Shown: piece by piece, positions 1-4,341 of the stretch
Position numbering within the stretch: the first letter of the stretch is position 1
How the letters are laid out: the number at the start of each line of letters is the position of its first letter
From: an uncultured Bacillus sp.
GTDB lineage: Bacteria; Bacillota; Bacilli; Bacillales; DSM-1321
Assembly: GCA_934215995.1 (NCBI GenBank)
Contig: CAKQBC010000129.1
Coordinates: 1-6,786, forward strand
Reading direction: 5' to 3'
Length of the DNA: 6,786 bases
Translations under genes and position numbers: made by a program
Notes under the pieces: generated by a model
What the model saw: the letters and a program-made list of their open reading frames with translations, nothing else
Databases searched by the model: none
Told to the model about the DNA's origin: nothing

Positions 1-50
1 AGCAGCCACGTCCTGTGGCTAACGCAGAAGCCAGCACATCCTGTGCAAGT
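1..50 (+). repeat. Two tandem imperfect hairpin repeats
   Basis: Two adjacent units of about 25 bases share the 11-mer CACRTCCTGTG (7-17 and 35-45). Each folds on itself: AGCCAC (4-9) pairs with GTGGCT (15-20) around GTCCT, and GCAC (34-37) pairs with GTGC (43-46) around ATCCT. The loop sequence is conserved while the stem bases differ in a compensated way, which suggests a repeat family kept for its structure. The element runs directly into the 3' end of a 5S rRNA and may extend beyond the left edge of the window. Function unknown. Confidence 0.6.
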
Positions 51-75
51 CTGTGAGAGTAGGACGTTGCCAGGC
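51..75 (+). rRNA. 3' fragment of 5S rRNA (partial or remnant)
   Basis: The sequence CTGTGAGAGTAGGACG followed by TTGCCAGGC is what I know as the 3' end of Bacillus 5S rRNA: the late helix/loop region and the 3' strand of the closing helix. The preceding 50 bases do not look like the 5S body; a normal gene would have a G-rich/C-rich helix (GGGGG...CCCCC) just before CTGTGAGAG, and here hairpin repeats take its place. It is therefore either a truncated 5S copy or a 5S gene interrupted by a repeat. A strong terminator follows, as at the end of an rRNA operon. GTTGC/GCAAC (66-78) can also form a local hairpin. Confidence 0.6.
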
Positions 76-81
76 AACACA

Positions 82-110
82 AGAGATCAGCAGAGATGCT
101 GGTCTTTTTT
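82..110 (+). terminator. Rho-independent terminator after the 5S fragment
   Basis: A 9-bp stem (84-92 with 97-105, one G-T pair) around the loop GAGA is followed by a run of T to 110. Outer bases AACACAA (76-82) and TTGTGTT (109-115) can extend the pairing, so the structure is nearly symmetrical and may also slow transcription coming leftward from the gene at 157-537. Typical of an rRNA operon end. Confidence 0.85.
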
Positions 111-156
111 GTGTTCAAGAATTTTGAATGGGCCTTTTCCATTTTGGAGAATAAGT

Positions 157-537
157 TTATTTATTAGGATTGGCTGGGATTTTAACTAACAAATAATCAC
201 TGGTCCACTGTTGGGTAGATACAATCAACTGATCACCGCTTTTTTCAAAGAAGAGCCCGCTCCCCTCTTTTTGAATGAAAGTCCAGCCTTGCTGGCTGGC
301 CATTTCCCTGATCAATTCATCAGTTTTGGATATATTCTGTTTGCTTACTATATACCATTCATATCCGTTTTCTTCCGATAATTTAACGAGTCGGTTATCG
401 CTGTTGTTTCCTTTTTCGAAAGCTTCTTTTTTGCTTATGTTTTCTATTGGGAGAGAAGGATAGTAAAACTTATTAATGAATAAGTATACCCCAACAAAAA
501 CAATCAGCAGTCCCAATGCCGCTAATAGCTTCCTCAT
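157..537 (-). CDS. Small membrane-anchored protein of unknown function
   Basis: I do not recognise this 126-residue protein. It begins MRKLLAALG, and residues 4-21 are an uninterrupted hydrophobic stretch after two positive charges: a single N-terminal membrane anchor or uncleaved signal. There is no lipobox cysteine. The remaining ~100 residues are polar and mixed in charge and probably lie outside the membrane. They form a compact alpha/beta-looking domain, with a helix around 68-83 (KQNISKTDELIREMASQQGW) followed by short beta-like segments ending in YLLVKIP. The ATG is supported by AGGAGG at 545-550 on the same strand, 7 bases upstream. It is monocistronic and faces the rRNA terminator. 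No catalytic motif is visible. The gene looks real from its start signal and protein-like composition; its role is open. Confidence 0.8.
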   Translation of the reverse strand: MRKLLAALGLLIVFVGVYLFINKFYYPSLPIENISKKEAFEKGNNSDNRLVKLSEENGYEWYIVSKQNISKTDELIREMASQQGWTFIQKEGSGLFFEKSGDQLIVSTQQWTSDYLLVKIPANPNK

Positions 538-839
538 AAGCCTTCCTCCTACCTTTTCAAGATACTTCTGACTAGAATGTTCTGCATATGTTCCTGAAAT
601 ACCTTCTCATAGTCAAAGTCAGTTTTAAAAGTTTCCTTTTAAAAGCCATAATATCTGTCCGGTAATGGCGCATATTTATGCCTGCAAAAATGTTTTGATG
701 AAAACCCATTAATGGTAAAGTTAGGTTATAGACGGAGAGATCTTTCTCCTGTTTCTGAAAGTGTATGGCCCAGGCAAATTATCGTACTATGGAGCATCCT
801 TTCGGAAGGGCAGATCGCCTGTCTTGAGGAGGAGATATT
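538..839. other. Divergent intergenic region, about 300 bases
   Basis: This gap separates the leftward small gene from the rightward oxidoreductase gene. It holds both ribosome binding sites (545-550 on the minus strand, 827-832 on the plus strand), a tandem TTTTAAAAG direct repeat (623-631, 637-645), a possible promoter/operator described separately, a GCATA-TT-TATGC palindrome (670-681), and small hairpins GGAGA/TCTCC (734-749) and CCTT/AAGG (798-809). I see no additional coding sequence and no convincing promoter for the minus-strand gene. Confidence 0.5.
624..664 (+). promoter_or_regulatory. Possible promoter with CTGTCCGGTA site at the start point
   Basis: TTTAAA (624-629), a 17-base spacer and CATAAT (647-652) make a sigma-A-like promoter, with 4 of 6 and 5 of 6 matches. 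Just downstream, where transcription would begin, is CTGTCCGGTA (655-664). The same ten bases recur at 1730-1739 in the leader of the acyl-CoA operon. The position would suit a repressor site. It would leave a 5' leader of about 180 bases before the oxidoreductase start, which is long; the promoter call is tentative. Confidence 0.35.
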
Positions 840-1505
840 ATGAATGATAATAAACGAACTGCACTTGTTGTGGGAGCAACCGGCTTAGTCGGAAAGGAGC
901 TGGTCGGGATATTGCTGCAATCGGGGACGTACAGGCAAGTGAAGGTGCTTGTGCGCAATCCGACCGGCATCCAGCATGAAAAGCTTGTTGAAAGAAAAAT
1001 AGATTTTGAACGTCTGATGGAATATGAAGTTGAATTTGGTGCGGATGATGTGTTCTGCTGCTTAGGCACGACAATCAAAAAGGCGGGATCGCAGGAAGCT
1101 TTTAAGAAAGTTGATTATGATTATTCGCTTGCCTGTGCGAAAATGGCGAAGAAGTCCAAGCAATTCCTTATCATATCGGCCATCGGGGCGGATAGCAAAG
1201 CCAAGGCTTTTTATTCAAGGGTCAAAGGGGATTTGGAAAAGGCTTTGCTTTCTATGGGATTGCCTGCCCTTCACATATTCCGCCCATCCCTGCTGCTCGG
1301 AGAGAGGCATGAATTCCGGTTCGGTGAAAACATGGCTGCCATCCTTAGCCCATTGTTTTCCCCTTTGCTGAAAGGAAAGCTGAAAAAGTTCAGGCCTGTA
1401 CAGGCAAAAGATTTAGCCCAGGCTATGTATGTCTGTGCAAAAGAAGAGCGGAAAGGCCATCATATTTATGAAGGAAACCAAATTTTTGAGATGGCCGGTA
1501 AATAA
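840..1505 (+). CDS. NAD(P)-binding oxidoreductase, atypical SDR / TIP30 (HTATIP2)-like
   Basis: This 221-residue single-domain Rossmann protein has a dinucleotide-binding loop GATGLVG at residues 12-18 after the first beta strand (TALVV), a FCCLGTT strand-turn at 72-78, Ser113 in the ISAIGADSK segment, and YSRVK at 125-129, which fits the YxxxK catalytic pair of short-chain dehydrogenases. RPSLLLG (148-154) is usual in atypical SDRs of the NAD(P)H-binding/TIP30 group. Length is normal and no signal peptide is seen, so it should be cytoplasmic. The substrate cannot be told; many relatives are annotated only as NAD-dependent epimerase/dehydratase family. AGGAGG (827-832) lies 7 bases before the ATG. 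A terminator right after the stop isolates the gene from the operon, so a shared pathway is not implied by cotranscription. Confidence 0.88.
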   Translation: MNDNKRTALVVGATGLVGKELVGILLQSGTYRQVKVLVRNPTGIQHEKLVERKIDFERLMEYEVEFGADDVFCCLGTTIKKAGSQEAFKKVDYDYSLACAKMAKKSKQFLIISAIGADSKAKAFYSRVKGDLEKALLSMGLPALHIFRPSLLLGERHEFRFGENMAAILSPLFSPLLKGKLKKFRPVQAKDLAQAMYVCAKEERKGHHIYEGNQIFEMAGK

Positions 1506-1513
1506 AGATAAGC

Positions 1514-1543
1514 AAAAGACCAGTTGAATGCAACTGGTCTTTT
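1514..1543 (+). terminator. Rho-independent terminator of the oxidoreductase gene
   Basis: A perfect 13-bp inverted repeat (1514-1526 with 1531-1543) around the loop AATG begins 8 bases after the stop codon. It has AAAA at its foot on the left and TTTT at its end, so it can act in both directions. It separates the oxidoreductase transcript from the operon that starts at 1800. Confidence 0.92.
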
Positions 1544-1569
1544 ACGTGTGCGGGACAGGCATAAAAACT

Positions 1570-1624
1570 CCGACAGGGTACTGTTTATTTAACCATATTA
1601 ATGGACCGGACAGTGTCCGGACAC
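1570..1624 (+). promoter_or_regulatory. Possible operon promoter with overlapping TGTCCGG palindromes (operator)
   Basis: GTGTCCGGACAC (1613-1624) is a perfect 12-bp palindrome. It overlaps a second one, CCGGACA-G-TGTCCGG (1606-1620), so CCGGACA occurs twice exactly 11 bases apart (1606, 1617), one helical turn. Just upstream, CCGACA (1570-1575), 18 bases and CATATT (1594-1599) make a weak sigma-A-like promoter whose start would fall near 1606, inside the palindromes. This is the classic place for a repressor, and acyl-CoA catabolic operons are often controlled by TetR-family repressors binding such palindromes. The palindromes are seen directly; promoter and regulator are inference, and no regulator gene is in the window. 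Confidence 0.5.
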
Positions 1625-1631
1625 AAAATAG

Positions 1632-1668
1632 AAAGGAGGAGCGGCTGAGGAAAGCTGTTCCGCTTTTT
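1632..1668 (+). terminator. Attenuator-like hairpin containing an orphan Shine-Dalgarno
   Basis: AGCGG (1640-1644) pairs with CCGCT (1660-1664), followed by more T to 1668, resembling a weak terminator. An alternative fold pairs 1640-1646 with 1653-1659 around GAGGAA, so two mutually exclusive structures are possible. A strong Shine-Dalgarno AAAGGAGG (1632-1639) lies at its base but no ATG, GTG or TTG follows at usable distance. It would lie within the leader RNA if the upstream promoter is real. It may be an attenuator or just a remnant. Confidence 0.3.
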
Positions 1669-1710
1669 ATATACTTTGGTTGATTTTTTAAGAAAGGAAG
1701 CAAAGTATAT
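1669..1710 (+). repeat. Inverted repeat, 10-bp arms, in the operon leader
   Basis: ATATACTTTG (1669-1678) and CAAAGTATAT (1701-1710) are perfect reverse complements separated by 22 bases. As RNA this would be an A/U-rich stem. The right arm overlaps the ATG of a possible 15-codon ORF (1709) and the first T of a TGTCCGG motif, so pairing could hide that start. No run of T follows, so it is not a terminator. Confidence 0.5.
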
Positions 1711-1756
1711 GTCCGGATTTTCTTTAAAACTGTCCGGTACAGAACTTGCAAAATAA
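1709..1756 (+). CDS. Possible 15-codon leader peptide
   Basis: An ATG at 1709 opens a frame of 15 codons, MSGFSLKLSGTELAK, ended by TAA. An AAAGGA (1693-1698) lies 10 bases upstream. The SG pair is repeated seven codons apart because the DNA motif TGTCCGG recurs at 21 bases, so the peptide could be only a by-product of two operator half-sites. The stop is 43 bases before the first operon gene. It resembles nothing I know. Such short frames are common by chance. Confidence 0.2.
   Translation: MSGFSLKLSGTELAK
1710..1739 (+). promoter_or_regulatory. Pair of TGTCCGG motifs two helical turns apart
   Basis: TGTCCGG occurs at 1710-1716 and again at 1731-1737, in the same orientation and exactly 21 bases apart. 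The second is part of CTGTCCGGTA, which is also found at 655-664. With the three overlapping copies at 1606-1623 this makes five copies in about 130 bases before the operon. It is a candidate secondary operator for the same regulator, allowing looping or cooperative binding; function is inferred only from repetition and spacing. Confidence 0.4.
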
Positions 1757-1799
1757 TCAATAGCAGAGGAAATCATTTTACGAAAAGGAATGAAGCGAT

Positions 1800-2252
1800 A
1801 TGGAATTAAATGAAAGCATAATCGGTCTTAAGGGAAATGAGTTCGTTTTCACGGTTGAAAAAAGGCATGTACGTCAATTTGCGCAAGCACTGGGTGACAC
1901 TAATCCGCTGTATCTGGATGATGAGTATGCCAAGGACGGCCGGCATGGCGGCCTGATTGCCCCATTGACCTTTCCGATTGCAATCGGTGCTGATGGAGAA
2001 GGCAGTATCGCATTGGAACTTGACCACCGGAGGATGCTTCACGGGGAGCAGGAATTCGTTTATATTCGGCCGATCAGGGTCGGGGATGTTCTCCATTGCC
2101 AGTCTAAGGTGACAGAATTATATGAACGCAACGGAAAAAGCGGGAAGATGCAGTTTCTGAGCATTATGACTGAAATGAATGATCCTTCGGGGGAGAAAGT
2201 GGCAGAAAGCATAATGAATATCATATACCGGGCATTACCTGAAGCTAAATGA
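1800..2252 (+). CDS. MaoC-like hydratase subunit, FAS1-like dehydratase N-terminal type (probable non-catalytic partner)
   Basis: This 150-residue single hot-dog domain protein has the hydratase-2 region FAQALGDTNPLYLDDEYA at 27-44, with Asp33 kept but Tyr38 where active enzymes have His (NPLH). HGEQEFVYIRPIRVGD (81-96) is the hallmark of the MaoC N-terminal/FAS1-like dehydratase family. Without the histidine it probably needs a catalytic partner, and the next gene encodes a MaoC protein with a complete motif. This resembles the actinobacterial ChsH1/ChsH2 enoyl-CoA hydratase, where two half-sized MaoC folds make one enzyme. The start has AAAAGGA (1783-1789) 10 bases upstream; an ATG at 1790 in another frame ends after seven codons and overlaps this start. 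First gene of the operon, 15 bases before the next. Cytoplasmic. Confidence 0.85.
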   Translation: MELNESIIGLKGNEFVFTVEKRHVRQFAQALGDTNPLYLDDEYAKDGRHGGLIAPLTFPIAIGADGEGSIALELDHRRMLHGEQEFVYIRPIRVGDVLHCQSKVTELYERNGKSGKMQFLSIMTEMNDPSGEKVAESIMNIIYRALPEAK

Positions 2253-2253
2253 C

Positions 2254-2270
2254 AGGAGGAGATTTCTTTG
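2254..2270 (+). promoter_or_regulatory. Ribosome binding site deciding a TTG start
   Basis: AGGAGG (2254-2259) is 8 bases before TTG at 2268 but 14 bases before the first in-frame ATG (2274). The spacing favours TTG as the true start of the second MaoC gene, adding two residues. TTG starts are frequent in Bacillus-group genomes and can lower translation relative to neighbours. Confidence 0.65.
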
Positions 2271-2696
2271 TTCATGAATTTTGCAGATATAGAGGAAGGC
2301 CAAGTACTTGAAGAATTGAAGAAACCGGCAATCACAAAGGTGCAGCTTGTGAAATACGCCGGAGCTTCCGGGGATTTCAATCCATTGCATACGGATGATG
2401 AATTCGCTCGCAGCATTGGGATGAAAGGGGTCTTGGCACATGGAATGCTGATTATGGGATTCTTGGGTGAATACGTGGCGAAACTGGCCGGCGATGATGC
2501 CGAGGTGCGAAGATTCCGAATGAGGTTCGGCGCCATGACATATCCGGGTGATGAAATTGTATGCGGCTCCACGGTCAAGAAAATTTATGAAGATGAGGGC
2601 AGCCGGTATATAGAGCTTGATCTTCATGCAAAAAAATCAGGAGAAACAGATATCGTCGGTTCAGGCTCGGCAGTCTTACAGGTTATCAAAAAGTAG
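2268..2696 (+). CDS. MaoC-family enoyl-CoA hydratase, catalytic subunit
   Basis: This 142-residue hot-dog protein has the complete hydratase-2 motif YAGASGDFNPLH at 30-41, with Asp36 and His41 as the expected pair that activates water. It is followed by GVLAHGMLIMGFLGE (54-68), the central helix region of MaoC proteins, and FRMRFGAMTYPGDEI (83-97). It should add water to a 2-enoyl-CoA to give 3-hydroxyacyl-CoA. It is half the size of two-domain eukaryotic-type hydratase 2, and the gene before it encodes a MaoC fold lacking the histidine, so a heterodimer like ChsH1/ChsH2 is likely. Unlike mycobacterial ChsH2, no DUF35 domain is fused to either MaoC protein; that domain is a separate gene at 3895. 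The start is TTG, chosen from the spacing to AGGAGG. The stop is 19 bases before the next start. Confidence 0.9.
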   Translation: MFMNFADIEEGQVLEELKKPAITKVQLVKYAGASGDFNPLHTDDEFARSIGMKGVLAHGMLIMGFLGEYVAKLAGDDAEVRRFRMRFGAMTYPGDEIVCGSTVKKIYEDEGSRYIELDLHAKKSGETDIVGSGSAVLQVIKK

Positions 2697-2715
2697 AGAA
2701 TGGGGGAATCGGATC

Positions 2716-3879
2716 ATGGAGCATTTACGGAACAAATATGCAATAGTCGGGGTAGGGGAAAGTGAACGTTCAAAGAATTCGGGAACGACGCCCCTCCATC
2801 TTGGGCTGGCCGCGGCAAGGGCCGCTATCAAGGATGCCGGCATCAGCGCCAGCATGATTGACGGTTTTATGAGTTATTCGGAGCATGATTCCTGCACATC
2901 ACATCAATTGGCTACCTATTTGGGTGTACGGCCAAAGTATGTCAAGGATATTATGGGAGGCGGCAGCAGCACAGAATTGCTGATCGCCGATGCAATCGGC
3001 CTGATTGAAACCGGGCAGGTCAATACGGTTTTGATTTTCCGCGCAATGAATGGGAGGTCTGGTGTACGGATGGGAGGGGGAGGATGGAGCACCGACTTGC
3101 TGCAGAATGCCATTGATGGCGGCAGTTTTATTATTCCTTATGGCGCAGCTGCCCCTGCCCAATGGTTTGGTTTATTCGCCACACGGCATATGCATGAAAC
3201 AGGCCTTACCAAAGAACATTTGGGACATGTGTGCACAAGTTTCTATGAACACGCACAGCGGAATCCTAAAGCATTTTTTTATGGGAAACCGTTATCGATG
3301 GAGGAATATATGGCCACTCCAGATCTGAGTTCCCCATTCAATAAGCATGATTGCTGCCTGGAGTCGGACGAAGCCAATGCGATCATTGTCACTTCCGCGG
3401 AAAATGCAAAAAATTGTACCTCAAGGCCGGTTTATATAATGGGGATTGCGGCAAGGCAGTGCGCTCCGCATGCCCATTACTGGTCTAACCTTTCCGAGGT
3501 CGCAGCCGATTATGTGGCGCCCGCCCTTTACAAGATGGCCGGGGTTACACCTGCCGATATCCAAGTGGCATCGGTTTATGATTGCTTCAGTTGGGTCGTT
3601 TTAAGGCAGCTTGAGGCATACGGGCTCGCGCCGCGAGGCAAAGTTGGGGATTTCGTGGCGGAAGGCAATCTGCGCATGGAAGGCAAATTGCCGACCAATA
3701 CTGCCGGGGGGATGCTTTCTGAAGGATACACGCATGGCATGAACAATGTCCTGGAAATTGTCCGGCAAATCCGCCATGACTATGCAGGCACCGAACGGCA
3801 GGTTGAAAACTGTGAAGTAGGAATCTGTACGGGATGGCTCGGACCGGATGCTGCCGGAGCCATGATCATACGAAACTAA
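2716..3879 (+). CDS. Thiolase-fold protein, probable Ltp2-like retro-aldolase (not a true thiolase)
   Basis: This 387-residue protein has the full thiolase length and fold signals (YAIVGVGES at the start, AAARAAIKDAGI, VNTVLIFRAMNGRSG, CTGWLGPDAAGAMIIRN at the end), but the key residues are changed. Where thiolases have the nucleophilic Cys (NNCSTG) it has GGGSST (81-86). Where they have the histidine (GGxxxxGHPxG) it has GGMLSEGYTHG (331-341), giving Tyr338. The CxG of the C-terminal motif remains (Cys371). SVYDCFS (287-293) carries Tyr288. This is the pattern expected of lipid-transfer-protein aldolases such as Ltp2, which cleave 3-hydroxyacyl-CoA by retro-aldol reaction and need a DUF35 partner; that partner is the next gene. 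The ATG at 2716 follows GGGGG (2702-2706); an upstream in-frame start at 2617 would overlap the hydratase gene by 80 bases and has no support. Database labels will probably read acetyl-CoA acetyltransferase. Confidence 0.88.
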   Translation: MEHLRNKYAIVGVGESERSKNSGTTPLHLGLAAARAAIKDAGISASMIDGFMSYSEHDSCTSHQLATYLGVRPKYVKDIMGGGSSTELLIADAIGLIETGQVNTVLIFRAMNGRSGVRMGGGGWSTDLLQNAIDGGSFIIPYGAAAPAQWFGLFATRHMHETGLTKEHLGHVCTSFYEHAQRNPKAFFYGKPLSMEEYMATPDLSSPFNKHDCCLESDEANAIIVTSAENAKNCTSRPVYIMGIAARQCAPHAHYWSNLSEVAADYVAPALYKMAGVTPADIQVASVYDCFSWVVLRQLEAYGLAPRGKVGDFVAEGNLRMEGKLPTNTAGGMLSEGYTHGMNNVLEIVRQIRHDYAGTERQVENCEVGICTGWLGPDAAGAMIIRN

Positions 3880-3894
3880 GGGGGAGTTGATGTT

Positions 3895-4317
3895 ATGAGT
3901 ACGAGCTATCAAAAGCCGATACCGTTAAAAAACCAGGATAACCATCCATATTGGGATGCAGCAGACCGACATAGGCTTTCCTTGCAGAAGTGCAATGCCT
4001 GCGGGCAATTTGCCCATCCGCCTGGACCGGCCTGTTCGAAATGCGGGAGTACGGACCTTATCTGGATTGATCTAGGGTCGGACATAAAAGGTTCGGTCCA
4101 TTCCTATATCATTTCCTATCGTCCCTATTTGCCAGGTTTTCACGAACAGCTTCCGTATGTAGTGGCGGTTGTGGCATTGGATGATGTGCCCGAAGTAACA
4201 ATCATTGGAAATATTCTTGATTGCCCGGCTGAAGAAGTGAACATTGGCATGCCGGTGCGGATGAAATGGGTGGATATATCGGAAGAGCGGGCTATTCCCC
4301 AATGGGCCCGGCTTTGA
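3895..4317 (+). CDS. Zinc-ribbon OB-fold protein (DUF35), probable aldolase partner
   Basis: This 140-residue protein begins with a helical segment (HPYWDAADRHRL) followed by a rubredoxin-like zinc ribbon with Cys33, Cys36, Cys47 and Cys50 (CNAC...CSKC). An OB-fold domain follows, including VHSYIISYRPYLPGF (68-82), PYVVAVVALDD (87-97) and IGMPVRMKW (117-125). DUF35 proteins bind thiolase-fold enzymes and help hold acyl-CoA. In actinobacteria the equivalent domain is the C-terminal half of ChsH2 and forms a complex with Ltp2. Here it stands alone, 15 bases after the thiolase-fold gene, which fits a two-protein aldolase. The start is the ATG at 3895 with AAGGGGGAG just upstream. All four zinc ligands are present. 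Archaeal relatives act with acetoacetyl-CoA thiolase and HMG-CoA synthase, but no HMG-CoA synthase is nearby. Confidence 0.9.
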   Translation: MSTSYQKPIPLKNQDNHPYWDAADRHRLSLQKCNACGQFAHPPGPACSKCGSTDLIWIDLGSDIKGSVHSYIISYRPYLPGFHEQLPYVVAVVALDDVPEVTIIGNILDCPAEEVNIGMPVRMKWVDISEERAIPQWARL

Positions 4318-4341
4318 CCGCAGTGAAAGGAGAGGGTGGAA

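Noticed and set aside
1..50. CRISPR array suggested by two tandem units at the left edge
   Set aside because: There are only two units, they are imperfect and directly adjacent without a spacer, and each is a self-contained hairpin.
127..143. AATGG/CCATT hairpin as terminator of the small minus-strand gene
   Set aside because: Only five pairs and no run of T after it on the minus strand; the rRNA terminator further on is a better candidate.
692..718. Sigma-B-like promoter (GTTTTG ... TGGTAA) before the oxidoreductase gene
   Set aside because: Each box matches its consensus at only 4 of 6 positions, and such matches are expected by chance.
1542..1776. Open frames of 63-72 codons on the minus strand opposite the operon leader
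   Set aside because: They lack a convincing ribosome binding site, have no family signature and overlap the palindromes and terminator; the composition is that of non-coding A/T-rich DNA.
1773..1793. FadR-like operator (TCATT...AATGA) before the first operon gene
   Set aside because: The half-sites are in the opposite order to the Bacillus FadR palindrome as I know it (AATGA then TCATT), and the 11-base gap is too long.
2235..2627. Long minus-strand frames (130-172 codons) opposite the MaoC genes
   Set aside because: They are shadows of well-supported plus-strand genes that carry clear hydratase motifs; no independent start signals or family features.
2617..2715. Longer N-terminus for the thiolase-fold protein starting at 2617
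   Set aside because: It would overlap the hydratase gene by 80 bases, the added residues are unlike a thiolase start, and a ribosome binding site sits before ATG 2716.
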